In this document: positions 22,595 to 35,290 of the stretch, piece by piece
Layout: each line of letters opens with the position of its first letter
Numbering within the stretch: the first letter of the stretch is position 1
DNA from: Sepiola atlantica
Lineage: Eukaryota; Mollusca; Cephalopoda; Sepiida; Sepiolidae
Length of the DNA: 64,000 nucleotides
NCBI GenBank assembly: GCA_963556195.1
Contig: OY744544.1
Coordinates: 47,511,484 to 47,575,483, forward strand
Reading direction: 5' to 3'
Program-made: the position numbers and the translations under genes
The notes under the pieces: generated by a model
The model's database searches: none
What the model saw: the letters and a program-made list of their open reading frames with translations, nothing else
Told to the model about the DNA's origin: nothing

Positions 22595-22671
<77 letters not shown>
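22595..22671. repeat. (TA)n microsatellite
   Basis: About 38 TA units. The following 22672-23654 shows nothing recognisable. Confidence 0.95.
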
Positions 22672-22675
<4 letters not shown>

Positions 22676-23654
22676 AATAGATGGATAGATAGATAGACCG
22701 AAATGGATGATTAAAGGAATAACCACGCTAATTAAAATAGATAGCGAGAAGATCTTACCAGCAAAACTTAGCTTAGATATCTACTACTCTCGTACTAGCC
22801 GTGGACCACTCCCTGATGAACCGAAAGGATGCTGGAAAGCGACAAGAGGTATAGATTGGTTGATATACATTGACCAGAACATAATGAAAAAAAAAAATAA
22901 TTCCTTGTTTCTAACTCTTTTATAATTCTAATCTTTGATCTTTGATCTTTGAATGGTTGTTTTCAGTTTATTGTCTGAGCAGGTATCCCAAAGAGTTTTC
23001 CATATTATAAATTTTTGATTGTAGGTTTTAGATCCGAAGATGAAATAGTGGTGATAGTTTTGATACAGTGTACGTTAGTAATAATAGTTTTATTTTTCAG
23101 TTTATACATCCGGGTTGTTTCAATTGCCAGGTAAGACTTTTAGAGATGATTAATATACGTTACTATTTTTATTTCATTGGTGACTTCATGGTATCACGGA
23201 GACTTAATAGGATGTATTCTCAGAAACTGCTTTGTACTGCATATACACTCATAGGAATGTTTAATGGGTGTAATACTCATTGTGTAATATATTGAAGTAC
23301 TTGTTTTAGTTTTCGCTATATAATACAACATTAATACTACTATTAAATTCCTCGTGAACATCTACTTGAGAATAGCTGTTTGATCTTGGTATCAGGATTT
23401 GTTTTCAATTGCATCCACACAGAGAGAAAGAGAGGGCAGATTGTATGAATTTAAAAGTTGACTTCGAACTGTTAATCAACTCTGAAACTATTTGACATTC
23501 ATTGAGAACTAAAATATTTGTCATACTCTAATGTACAACACTATTCTTCTATTGGTACAGTAGCTGAAAATGAGTGGACGATTATTAATATTGAAATAAC
23601 GAAGAATCATTTAGACGAAACTAACGGATAATTCAGCAAAACATTTACGTCTAT

Positions 23655-24089
23655 ATGAAAGTTACCGTTTACCAAAGATGGAACATTAATTCTCTAGGAA
23701 ATTATGAAACTAATCATTTTGTTGCCGAAAATGTTCTTGAGATAAACGATGTCAATTCTGACCAATTCTTCTTCCTTTTGAAAGCGCATTTAGAAGGAAT
23801 AATTAATTCAAACCGGGCCAATCATTTTTATGAAGCCATGGGGATCTCACCAAGTAAAACTCGCTTCTTCCAACGATTGACATCAAATAGATCTTTATTT
23901 TTGTCCGCTTTCATAGAACATTTGATAGAACATCCGATTTCTCAGGAGAGAAGGAATAAATCGTGTCATCAATACAAATTAAGTGTGGAACTAATGAATT
24001 TGACCAATGTCCATTGGGGGATTTTCTTTGTCAGGAAATCGAGAAGTATCAAAGAAGCAAAAAACAAATCTTTAGAGATGTACTCGTAG
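23655..24089 (+). CDS. Hypothetical 144-aa open frame
   Basis: The frame runs ATG to TAG with normal-looking amino-acid composition (for example NSDQFFFLLKAHLEGIINSN and FIEHLIEHPISQERR), no low-complexity runs and no signal peptide or membrane segment. I do not recognise a family. It stands alone, with no neighbouring domain, intron signal that I can defend, or repeat boundary. By chance alone one frame of this length in 64 kb of six-frame sequence is not surprising, so it may be noncoding. It could also be a single exon or an unrecognised element gene. Confidence 0.22.
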   Translation: MKVTVYQRWNINSLGNYETNHFVAENVLEINDVNSDQFFFLLKAHLEGIINSNRANHFYEAMGISPSKTRFFQRLTSNRSLFLSAFIEHLIEHPISQERRNKSCHQYKLSVELMNLTNVHWGIFFVRKSRSIKEAKNKSLEMYS

Positions 24090-26760
24090 TTTTCTTTTTT
24101 CTAATCGATTAAAAATCAATGAAAAAATCAATCTTGAAAATAAATAATCATGATCTGAAATTATTTCCGATTTAGTATCAACAGAAAACAACGATGTAAT
24201 TAATATCAATCTATATTCTTTTCAATATCACTTTTATTGGAAAACAACTCACAGAGGAGACGTACCGTCGTTATAACGAATTTTGTATTTAATATAATTT
24301 ATGTTTGAATTAATGAAACATTTGAAAGCATTTTGGATATATTTTCGGAAATAAAATTTGATAATATTCAAGCGAACTTCACCTTCACAATTTTACGTCA
24401 GATTATTAAGATTATTATTATTGTAATCTTCGCAATCATCACTAGTGGATACAGTCGATTCAACATGGCGTTTTCTATTAAATACATTACTCGCATCACT
24501 AACAATGCTTGAAACTAGACTCTCAATCTTTTTGTAAACCCATCAAAACGTTAGACGATGATTCCTGCCAGACAATACTTATCATAGAATATCAGAAATA
24601 ATAATGTCAACTAAAATTCAGTGGCCTGAATCGACAGATTACGGAAGATTACTGGATTAATTTATGTGGCAACACACCTTCAGATGACTAGTTTAGACTT
24701 ATTGAATACATTGAAATAAAGAGAATAAGCCTGTTATCATAATAGGTATTTAGCGTCGTATGTCTACGTCATCTCGTTTGTTTAATTTACTAATAAGTTA
24801 ACACTTATATAGGTACAGACAATATTAGCCTAGATATCACTCATTCCATTTCTACGTCCTTCAATTATGCAATTGTATTCATATACCCAACAAAATGGCA
24901 GCAAACTGACTGAATGGAGCGGATAATTTTTATATGGATTTATATAAAAACCGCTTATCATAATCATTATAGATTACCAATTTTACAGTTTTGAAACATA
25001 AAACACAAGCACTTTGAGATAGCGATTAAATAATCAAATGACAGATTTTTACTTAATTAAATGAAATAAATGAAACAAAATAATGTCTACTTCACATTTA
25101 TGAACAACACCGTGTTGGTGATTTCCCATTGTCCATCTGAATTGAATGAAAGACCATAACGAGACGTAGAATTGTATTAAGTTTACTAACAAAAATATGT
25201 GACAAAATGGCGCCTATATTTGCTAGTGTAGCGTTGCACTTTCCGACCAACATCCTCGTGAAATGCAGTTGAAGTGATGATTTGGATAGATAGTCGGCAC
25301 CATGCATTGCAACTATACACACCGCTAAACATGCAGCATTGCACACATTTACATCCCTATAACCTAATCAAAAATCCCCTTCTCCCTATAAACCTGCTTG
25401 CTAAATGTGGTGCTTGTGGCTTTAGCCTCTCATTATTCATAAATCTAAGAGTAATTAAAACAAAGTATTTATGAGATTTAAAAAGAAAAAAGCGAAACTA
25501 AAATGAGAGTAAAAACCATATCGGATAACATCGGATAGTAGAGCTTATATTATAAAAAATAAAGTAATATAAAGTCTTCTTTGTTTGGTAAAAACACAAA
25601 TCCCACGATATTAGTATAAACCGCCTAACACAAAATTAACACCACCATTGGATTTATCGTAAAACGTGGCATTAATATTGGTATAGAGATTCTTTTTCAA
25701 TTGCATTCTCAGACAACAAAGGCAGATACACCATAGCTGTAGTATAGATTGTACAGTGTGTGCAAAGATAAAATCTATGAGGACAAATCCAATTATCGAC
25801 AACAGAAGCAGAACACGTTTGATGTACATTGTTATTAAGACGGTGAGAATAGCGAAGTGTAGTGTGACTAGAAAAATTACATAACGTAGAATAAGAATTA
25901 ATTAAGTGATCATTTGTTTCTGAAATGAATTAGTCTTGTCTGATTCCATTATCGAATGTACAATGCACTGAAATGAAAAGGAAATGCAATTAAGTCAACT
26001 AATACATTCTTCGTTTTTTACTAATTGAAAACTTATTTAAAGTTATTTTAATTCTTTTATTTTGCGAAGTTTAACTTGTTCTAATTTGTTACGAATTGTG
26101 TGTTTATCGCTGATCTTTTCTACATCAATAATGTTGAATTCTATTTTTATTGTCACTACATGGACACCACACGAAGGAAACACATGGCACTTGAATAACA
26201 TTTAGATAGATTATCATGCAATCTGATATCAAATTTATACGTGCATATCTAGAACAGGTTTTTAGATTCTGATGATATTATTGGCATGGCAATGTGGACA
26301 AGCCTACATTGTCGATAAAATGCCCTTCTCGACACGCATTTCCAACAGCCTCTGACAACTAAGTCGCGCTCTTAGTCTGCTCATATAACGATAAGAGGTG
26401 TGAAAGCGGGTTACCTTGCGCATGGAAACCGATGTTTCGGGTAGATGGAAAGAAAAACATCTAAGAGAATAAGAACGTCTGCTGCCTTACGGTCATACCT
26501 AGTCATAGGAAAGGCGTCGGTAATCACCCTGGCGAGAATCTAGAACCGGATTGCTCAAGGCAGTCTGAGGCAACGTTTTGACATCTCCTTTGACGATAAT
26601 GGAACCATGTGCGTCTGCGTTTGCCTTTCCAATGCACCATTTCAGTGACGTAGGGTTAGGGTTGTCTGCTGCATGCTAACAGATTACCCTCTATAATTAC
26701 TTACCTAAGCCTTGTGAGAGTTAAGGATTTTCAGAACGAAAACAAGCTTACCTATTTATA
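24090..26760. other. No recognisable gene (2.7 kb)
   Basis: AT-rich, without recognisable repeats or coding domains on either strand. Confidence 0.55.
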
Positions 26761-26769
26761 AGGTAGTGC

Positions 26770-26860
26770 GTAATACGTCCATTCAATCCGTACATTAAGC
26801 GATAAATTTGCCATTTCAAACGTAATCGTGACAGACTAACGAAAATTCCATTAAAAATAA
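26770..26860 (+). repeat. Single unit related to the 42-bp satellite at 54.7 kb
   Basis: CATTTCAAACGTAATCGTGA and CAGACTAACGAAAATTCCAT match the unit repeated at 54660-54900, and the upstream CCATTCAATCCGTACATTAA matches its flank near 54595. Positions 26861-27627 show no gene. Confidence 0.55.
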
Positions 26861-27627
26861 CTTGAGTCAATCAAACCCAAATGTTAGACTCATATTCATC
26901 GGTTCTCAATTTGAATTTTATTTATCTCCTCTCGAGGTTAGACACAAGGTCAGGTGTGGGTGTTGATGAAAGTGTTTCTGTGGAACGAACTGGATTTGAA
27001 TCCGGTACACCGCGTCGTAAGCCACTTAGCCACCGTTTGTCTGTTTTTAAAGTATTTATTGAAAGTGTGACAGATAAACAGACGAAAAATCCCGCTCAAT
27101 CGATGACAGGACGCATCTAAAAGTAGTATTCGGTGAAAACAATCGACTCAAAATCAACAATACTAAATTCTATATTTACACTTTCGATATGTCGTCAAGA
27201 TAAAACAAATATTGTTTCATGCGATTCTTTTTACTTGCCTTTGTACGAGAGAAAGTCTATGAATAAATCAGTTGAAATTCAGGTGCTTGAAATATTGTTA
27301 TGCGCTCTGGACAAAATAACAAATACTGACCTCAGTTTATTTGCACTGTCCTATCCATGGGAGGAGGTGCTATATACATCAGTGATTGGCCGCTGGATAT
27401 AGCATGGGAGAGACAATTCCTTCGGAGTTACATTGCATATTAATTTGCTTTGATGTGTCATTGAAAATGCCATTCTTACATCGCTCGCTATTCTTGTTGG
27501 TTTGTAAGATCATAAGGCTTTATAGAATTTTTATATGCGTCTACGAGTTCTGTCGCCCGGTCTCTCTGTCCGTCACTCGGTATCTCTGTCCGACAGTCGT
27601 TCGGTTGGTCTATTCTTATCTACTTCC

Positions 27628-27686
27628 GAAAACATCTTTTTATTTCGTACGCGTAAATACGCGTACGAAATAAAAGATGTTTTCGT
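27628..27686. repeat. 58-bp near-perfect palindrome
   Basis: CGAAAACATC through TTTCGTACGCGTA (27628-27656) is the reverse complement, with a one-base length difference, of 27659-27686. The 2-bp centre leaves virtually no loop. Confidence 0.9.
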
Positions 27687-27954
27687 GCCTACGCAGTTTT
27701 AATAAAGTTACAAAAATAATTATTGCTGAAAAATATATCATAGGATTTGATAGATCAACGTGCACGGACCGACAGAAACGCACCTCTCTCCTTTCTAAAT
27801 TGTTTTAGAAACGATCGTAGCCAAATATTTGTTGTGTATGAATTCTTAGAACGTATATAAATAATGTTCAAATTTGAATTATCTACTCAATATATAAAAC
27901 ATACTTGCCCTTCGGGCAGCAGTTAAGTGGGAGATAGGGCGTTAATTAAAATAA

Positions 27955-28125
27955 ATGTTTTTTTACTCAGAGAATTCTATTAATTTAACAACAAATTTAG
28001 GTAAATTTGTAGAGAAACTAAATTACGCCGCCTTAAAAATGAAATGATTTTTAGGGTAATTTTGAATTATTAGGGCAATCAACTAATATATTATTTAACA
28101 CTAACCCTAAGTTCGACTGGCAAAA
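27955..28125 (+). repeat. Direct copy of the 21.66-21.82 kb repeat
   Basis: TTTTTACTCAGAGAATTC, TTTAACAACAAATTTAG, ATCAACTAATATATTATT and AAGTTCGACTGGCAA occur in the same order and orientation as at 21660-21823, marking a dispersed family. The flanking 27690-27950 and 28130-28445 show no gene. Confidence 0.6.
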
Positions 28126-28442
28126 GGTATAGATTGGTCTACCCTTTTTATAATATATCTCTCTTTTCACTTTATTTTATTTTATTTTATATTTTATATT
28201 TGGATTTGGATTTTAACATTTTGATTCTTAACGGTCCCAACCACGTGACTTCCCAAATTTTGAAATTTTATATTTCTTTTCTTCTTTTTTTCTCCATTTC
28301 ATTTTTTCCAAATATGATCTAAGGTTAAGATCGGATTCTAACTCTGCCTGATGAGATCTCAGTTTATAATAACTGTTGATCGATAACATCGACATGCCAG
28401 TGTCGCAGATTTTGTACATGTCTGTGTAGATAAAAATAATCA

Positions 28443-28445
<3 letters not shown>

Positions 28446-28521
<76 letters not shown>
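28446..28521. repeat. (TA)n microsatellite
   Basis: 38 TA units. The following 28522-29096 shows no gene. Confidence 0.95.
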
Positions 28522-28524
<3 letters not shown>

Positions 28525-29096
28525 TTAACAAACAATTGTTCCACGCATGACTAATGTGTTTAGATGTGGCGAGTGTTTCAAGCTGAGATTCGAAACTGAA
28601 TCGTTTCGTTTGCAGTTGTCACCTATTACGTTCACTACGAAGTAATGTATATTATAATGCTTATATTTGTTTAGATTTGTATTACTGCCTACTTAGAGCG
28701 CTCAATTCTTTTACGAGGACCCATTAGTAACAACTGTTTATTAGAGAGCTCGACTAAGGAATATATGAAACACGGAAAAATGTTTAAAAGGAAATCATAT
28801 TTACGGGCCGGTGTATTTAATTATTATGTCCCTTTTAAATACAAGTTTGGGTTGTTGTTACAATATCACAGACACTGAATTTTTATTATAATAACGATGT
28901 GAGAAACATTTTAAAAATTCCCAAACTGATCCAGTGAAAGTACGTCATACATTTCATCGTTTTCTTTTTCTTTTCTAAATATTTATAGAAGTTCAGAAAT
29001 TCATTTTACCTCGTGGAACTCGGCAGAAGTCAGTTTGGTTCAAATGAAACCTATCACGCATTTTGTCAGATTCTTTAAATTATAAACAATCCAACT

Positions 29097-29098
29097 CA

Positions 29099-29130
<32 letters not shown>

Positions 29131-29155
29131 TTCAGCATCGTCGTTCTCGTCGTCG

Positions 29156-29186
<31 letters not shown>

Positions 29187-29208
29187 TGTCGTCGTCGTTG
29201 TCATCATC
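29097..29208. repeat. (CGT)n / (CAT)n trinucleotide repeat
   Basis: About 110 bp of GTC units changing to ATC units, with a few interruptions, just upstream of the second LINE. Confidence 0.95.
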
Positions 29209-29214
29209 AGGTTG

Positions 29215-30835
29215 ATTGGGATGGATTTCGCAGCTTCCTATGTGACGTTCCATGGGGTTATATCTTTGGTATGTCTCCGAATTCTGCTGCTAAAGAGGTT
29301 ACTGACTCGCTTCTTGTTGTAATTGACACCTTCATTCCTCATCGTATGTTTCAAAACAAACCTCATTTTCCTCCATGGTTTTCATTTGTGTGTGCTTCTG
29401 TCATTGCCTATAGTAACCATTACTTTAATCAGTATCGTCGGGATGGGTCTGAAGCTTCTAGACAATCCTACAAAAGATGTAGCAATGCCTGCAAAATAGA
29501 AATCTCTGAGGCTAAGTCTAGCTATCAAAGGGTTTGTCTTGTGATTTTTGGAGGATCTACAATAGTGTTATAGATAGTGGCAAGTTTGCTATTTCTCTAT
29601 TTTTAATGGTCTTCAAGTTATTTCATCGTCGAAGAATAAGGCTGATCTCTTTGCTCGTCTTTTTGCTGACAATTCTACTCTTGATGATTCTGGTGCTGTT
29701 CTTCTTGATTTTCATTTGAAAAATAATCAGTCTTTTGACTCAAAAGATGGTTGTTAGGCTTCTTTCTGATCTTGACCAGTCTAAGGCTTCCGGCCCTGAT
29801 TCAATTCTTGTTTTTGTTCTCAAGCGTTGTGCTCCTGATTTTTCATCTATCCTCTATAAATTATTCAATCTCTGTTTGTCTCAGTCCTGTTTCCATTCCT
29901 CTTGGAAGGAGTCTTCTGTTGTCCCTATCTTTAACAATTTTGGTGATCGATCTGACCCAACTAAGTATCGCCCTCTTCGTCTCCTTTCCATTGTAAGCAA
30001 GGTTTTTGAAAAGTTAGTCAAGTGCAAGCTTGTTCATTTTCTGGATAGTCTGTGCCTCTTTAGTGATAGTCAGTGTGGCTTTCGTAGTTTTCGTTCAACT
30101 GCTGATCTATTAACTGTTATAACTGAGCGGATCTGTCGGTTTATGGATACTTTAGAAGAGGGTAGAGCCATTGCGCTTGACATTTCGAAGGCGTTCAACA
30201 GAGTGTGGCATTCTGGTCTTCTACACCAACTTCAGGGTTATTGTATTAGTTGTGAGGTTTTTCACATTATTAAGTATTTTCTTTCTGATCGAATCTTGCG
30301 TGTAACTTTGGACTGTGTCTCTTAATCCTTTTTCCTATCAATGCTGGTGTTCATCAGGGCTCTATTCTAGGCCCAACACTGTTTCATCTCGATATAAATA
30401 ATCTATCAGAAAATATTATTTTTAAAAATAATATCTATGCTGATGATACCACTCTTTATTCTGGTGTTGCTTCTCGCCCATCTTCCCCGGATCAGTTGAA
30501 ATATGCGGCTGATCTAGATGGTTCAGTTATTGATTGTACGAAATGGCTTGTTTTTTAAATCCTATTAAGACTCACCTCGTGTATATAAATCGTTGACGTG
30601 TCCCTTTTTTCTTGAGATTTTCATGGATGGTTCTGCTCTTGGGGAGGAATTGACTCTGAATCTTCTTGCTTCTTTCTCTTTTATCAAATCTTTCTTGGAG
30701 TTAATAAATTAGATCTATTGTTTTTCCTGCTTCTCGTAAAGTCGATTCTCTCTACTGCTCCAAACACTTTCACACACCTGAGGCTATTCCTTATCAGACC
30801 GAGTACTGTTGTCATATTTGGGCTAGTGAATCTCA
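29215..30835 (+). pseudogene. Decayed non-LTR retrotransposon RT (Jockey/CR1-like), copy 2
   Basis: Pre-RT segment 29271-29530 (PHFPPWFSF, SYKRCSNACKIEISEAKSS). RT in a 196-codon open stretch (29735-30325): LDQSKASGPDSI, LKRCAPDFSSILYKLFNLCL, PTKYRPLRLLSIVSKVFEKL, CGFRSFRSTADLLTVITERI, and IALDISKAFNRVWHSGLLHQ. After a frameshift at about 30325 come PINAGVHQGSILGPTLF and the intact catalytic box IYADDTTLYSGV (about 30430-30475). The thumb is scrambled, and TEYCCHIWA (about 30800-30830) matches the MEYCCHI box of copy 1. The element breaks off there, exactly where the 27-bp satellite begins. It is better preserved than copy 1, with an intact YADD, but is not functional. Confidence 0.88.
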
Positions 30836-31712
30836 TGTATAATCGTTTTAATGACTGCATCATATATAATCGTTTTAATGACTGAATCATATTTAATCGT
30901 TTTAATTGCTGCATCATACTTTATCGTTTTAATGACTACACAATATTTAATCGTTTTAATGGCTGCATAATATTAAATTGTTTTTAATGACAGAATCATA
31001 TTAACTCGTTTTAATGACAGCATCATATATAATCGTTTTAATGACTGAATACTATTTTATCTTTTTTATGACTGCATACTATTACACTGTTTTGATGGCT
31101 GTATCATATTTTATTGTTTTAATAACTGAATCATATTTAATCATTTTGATGACTGCATCATATTTTTATTTTTTTAAAGACAGCATCATAGTTAATCGTT
31201 TCATGACTGAATCATATTTAATCGTTGTAATGATTGCATCATATTTAATCGTTTTAATTTCAACACTATAATATTTTTAGTACTGCATGATATTTAATTG
31301 GTTTAATGACTGCATCACATTAAACTGTTTTGATGGCAGCATCGCATTTATTCGTTTTTATGACGTCGTCATATTTAATCGTTTTAAAGACTGCATCATA
31401 TATACTAGTTCTAATCACTGTTTACTATTTAATCGTGTTAATTGCTGCATAATATTAAATTGCTTTAATGACAACATCATATTTAATCGTTTTAATTACT
31501 GCATCGTATTTTATCGTTTTAATGACTACATCATATTTAATTGTTTTAGTGACTGCATCATATTAAATCGTTTTGATTGCTGCATCATATTCAATCGTTT
31601 TAATGACTGCATCATAGTGAAGCTTTTTAATGAGTGCATCATATATACTCGTTTAATTACTGCATACTATTTAATTGATTTAATAAGTGCATCATATACA
31701 ATCGTTTTATTT
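30836..31712 (+). repeat. 27-bp satellite, array 1
   Basis: About 32 imperfect copies of a 27-bp unit close to CGTTTTAATGACTGCATCAT plus ATTTAAT. Because 27 is divisible by 3, long frames with 9-residue repeats (MTASYLIVL type) stay open. These are not considered genes. The start coincides with the break of the LINE at 30835. Confidence 0.93.
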
Positions 31713-33508
31713 ACTTTACTGTGACATGCACACATACTTACTGTCAAGGTTTGAAAGGATGCATTCTGTGGAGGAGGAACTGATTTCTTGTATTGTTTGT
31801 GTTCGGGTGGGGTGTTTTCGCTCAAATTTTATTGTTTTGAATCTTTTTGTTTGATTTAAATGTATCGTCGAGAGAGAGACTCATTGAATTAAATTTCCTT
31901 GTTTTTTTTTATTTAGCCGAAAACATTGTTTTGTTTTTTGTCCCTCCTCGTATTAAAATATTAGTATATAAAGAAAAAAAAACAGTAACTAATTATAATT
32001 ATGTATAGGTCAAATGGGATAATTGACCTAATGGCGGTTCGGTAAGAATTTTGGCGGGGGTCCGATGTGGTTGACTCTGTAGGGGCCGTGTCTCTTCCAA
32101 CTGCCGCTTATAGTATAAATGGGTTGGGATTGAGTTATGTTCTCTACGCGTGACCCGTTGAAGTAGCCGGTGAGCTTGCGATTATACGGACAAAGAGTTG
32201 TTTCGGTGCCACACGCGTGAAAAAGAAACGAGTTGTAGCCATGAAAAGATTGGCATGATATATTTTTTTTTGGGGGGGTGGACCTCGGAGTTACCGCATT
32301 GGTATTGGGATTGTTGTTTAGTGTGTCGGTGGGGCCCACGAGGGCACCGACGCGGTGTGGCGGGTCTGGATGATTGTGAAATTAGGTTCGTGTGAGTGAA
32401 TTTGTTTCGGCCCGGGGCGGATTAATATGGCGCCAGAGCGATGGACATGTCGGAATTGGTTAGGAAAATTGGGTGGGCTAAATGTGGAATGAATTAGGCC
32501 CCTTAGATGTAGGATATTTGAAAGTCGATTCGCCGGCCCTGAAGTTATCGTGAGTCCCCTTGGAAGGGCTAGACAAAGTGCAGCGAGCCGGCTTAGAGGA
32601 AATTTGACGGATCGTCTTGGGTAGGGAATTAAGGGGTCGCTTCGTGTTGAAAAGCGTACGCGGTCGAATGGTATGATAAGACATATCTTACAGAAAAATT
32701 AGATGGCTGACCAAAAAGGGATTATAAGAATGTTAAAATGGGGGTTTTCTGTTTTGCCCTGTATTCTGTTAGAATTTAATGGATGTGTGTGGTGAATCGT
32801 GTGACTAGGTATCGCGTGCAGATGCCCGTGGGGTCAAGTGGACAAGCAACCTTGGGACAGGGGAACACCCAGCGTGTCCTATTATCGATTGTTACAGGGA
32901 TGGCCATTGAGCCGATAATTTCCTTACATCCTCGGAAATGTCATAGGGCCGATTTGGAAAAGCCGGGTCAAGAGGGTGGAACTGAGATGTCCAGCCGTGC
33001 TAACCCCTGGTACTGATCAGACCCTGCAGAGGGGTATGTAAACATCAAAATCTTAGGATTGTTTTTTTTTTGTATAAGGAGGGGAGGAATGTTGGATAAT
33101 AGCCCTGTGGGCATGCACGCATCTTGAGGTAGACTTATCTGTTGGAAATCGTTGGTTTGACTTGCGCAATTTGTGCGGGTGGACCCGTGCAGTCGGGTGC
33201 AGAATAAGGCTGTTCTCACAGTCAGAGCTCAGAGACGTGACAGGTTCACCGCGTGACGAGACCTCAGATCAAGGGTCAATATGCACTTACACATAGAGGC
33301 TCTGTAACATCACGGGATTTTGCGTGGGAAGCAGAGTTTTAGTCAGTCTGGGTTTTGGAGGCGAACCTATCAAACGTGATTTTTACCATGTAGTCTGCAA
33401 CACACATAGGGGAATTAATTCCCTAATAAAATACAGGCGAACGATCTCGTTCCTCTTTCACAGATGGTTAAGGACTTAATTGATAAGTAATTACGAAAAC
33501 AATAATTT

Positions 33509-33543
<35 letters not shown>

Positions 33544-33880
33544 ACGTTGGTGAATATCTCCAAGCCGATAGTTAACTAACGCTCGCAATAAAAAGAATTG
33601 AAAGTTTAAAAGATTGTTTGTCGATTAGGTCGGTCATATAGCTTTTGTGTTGCAGCGGCGTGGTTAACGGCAGAAAGAAAGAAGAAAGAATTCAACCACT
33701 AGACGACGCACCCCTCTACGCGGCGAGGAAGAATTGAGGGCGCGAGAAATTTAAGGGTATGCAAATTATATAATTTATGGTGCTAAAAATGACGAGTAAT
33801 TAAACGAGAACTGCCACGGCCCGTTCTGGGACGAGTATACAAAACGAGAAGTGCCACGGCGCAAGCGAGGGCTATGCAAC
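31713..33880. other. GC-richer 2.2-kb segment interrupting the satellite
   Basis: Clearly less AT-rich than its surroundings, with blocks such as GGTGGGGCCCACGAGGGCAC and CGGCCCGGGGCGG. There is no recognisable domain in any frame. A (TC)n tract lies at 33510-33542. A TATAA-like, AATAAA-containing stretch near 33365-33470 could belong to an LTR, but I could not find paired LTRs or a primer-binding site. It sits between two halves of the same satellite, so it is probably an insertion of an unrecognised (nonautonomous?) element. Confidence 0.5.
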
Positions 33881-35047
33881 ATTTTTATTTTTTTAAAGAC
33901 AGCATCATATTTGATCGTTTTAAGACAGCATAATATTTGATCGTTTTTACTGCTGCATACTATTTAATCATTTTAATGACTGCATCATATTTAATTGTTT
34001 TGATTCTCCTTGATGACAGCATCATACAAAATCGTTTAAATGACAGAATCATATATAAGCGTTTTACTGACTGCAACTTAATCATTTTATGACTGCATAT
34101 TAAATCGTTTTAATAAGTGCATCATATTTAATCGTTTTAATGACAGCATAATATTTAATCGTAACAATGACTGCATCATATTCAATTGTTTTTATGACTG
34201 AATCATATTTTATCGTTTAATGACATCAGTATATTTAATTTGTTTAAAACTGCATACTATTTAATTGGTTGAATGACTGCACCATATAAAATCGTTTTGA
34301 TGACAGCATCATATTTACTCGTTTTACTGACTGCATCATATGTAATCGTTTTAATGAATGCATATTATTTACTCGTTTTGCTTAATTCATAATTTATAAT
34401 CGTTTTTATTATGACAGCATCATATTTACTCGTTTTACTGACTGCACCTTATTTTATAGTTTTAAAGACTGCATCATATATAATCGTTTTAATGACTGTT
34501 TACTATTTAATCATTTCAATTACTGCATTACATTTTATTGTTTTGATTGCTGCATCATATTTAATCGCTTTTATGACTGCATCATATTTAAGCGTTTTAA
34601 TGGCTTCATCATATAAAATTGTTTTTAATGACAGCATAATATTAAATCGTTTTACTGACTGCATTATAGTTCATCGTTTTAATGAATAAATTACATATAC
34701 ACGTTTTAATGACTGAATTATATTTAATCGTTTTAATGACTGCATCATATTTAATCGTTCTAATTATTTTAACATCATTATTTTTATCACTGTATCATAT
34801 TTAATAAGTTGAAAGACAGCATCATATTTAATCGTTTTTATGATATCATTATATTTAATTATTTTCATGACAGCATCATATTTTATCATTTTAATGACTT
34901 CATCATATTTAATCGTTTTAATGACAGCATCATATTTTATTGTTTTCATGACTGCATCATATTTAATCGTTTTAATGACATTATCATATTTAATCGTTTT
35001 AATTACATCATTGTATTTAACTGTTTTAATGACAGCATTGTATTTAA
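33881..35047 (+). repeat. 27-bp satellite, array 2
   Basis: About 43 copies of the same unit as array 1, same strand. Its first unit (ATTTTTATTTTTTTAAAGAC followed by AGCATCATA) closely matches a variant unit inside array 1 at about 31158, which shows that the two arrays are one family. Confidence 0.93.
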
Positions 35048-35266
35048 AGCGCAGGATAATTTTTTATATGGGCCAAGCAGGTAATCTGTCTCGTATGTAA
35101 GTGAACGTTGTCGCAATGAATCCCTTTTTGTAGGGAGAGTCCATGCACGTATATTGACCTTCACAGCTTAGCTTGTAAGCGTAATGAGGAAGTGTAGCCT
35201 TTTGCTGTCAACCATTTTGAACCAGATGCTGTTATACGACTCTTTTAACTTTCCGACAAGAAGGAA

Positions 35267-35290
35267 GGTTAGGGTTAGGGTTAGGGTTAA
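35267..35290 (+). repeat. Short interstitial TTAGGG telomere-type repeat
   Basis: GGTTAGGGTTAGGGTTAGGG followed by TTAA: three full units of the metazoan telomere repeat. Neighbouring 35048-35266 and 35291-36140 show no gene; (CT)n lies at about 35570-35610 and (GA)n at 35880-35931. Confidence 0.9.

Noticed and set aside
22810..22850. CTGATGA followed by GAAA, a possible hammerhead
   Set aside because: No helix II can form between the two boxes next to the GAAA, and flanks do not pair as helix I.
26985..27005. tRNA T-arm/B-box-like GGATTTGAATCCGG, suggesting a tRNA-derived SINE
   Set aside because: No A box, acceptor pairing or repeated 3' part was found; similar single matches at 41035 and 42790 are equally weak.
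31014..31724. Long frames encoding repeated hydrophobic peptides (also 34411-35100, 37730-38945)
   Set aside because: The open frame follows from unit lengths divisible by three; no start context, conserved domain or non-repeat part is present.
33300..33480. Possible LTR with TATAA and AATAAA signals
   Set aside because: No second LTR, primer-binding site or coding region could be paired with it.
30836..35047. CRISPR-like array
   Set aside because: Units are contiguous and degenerate with no spacers, and the surrounding DNA is clearly eukaryotic.
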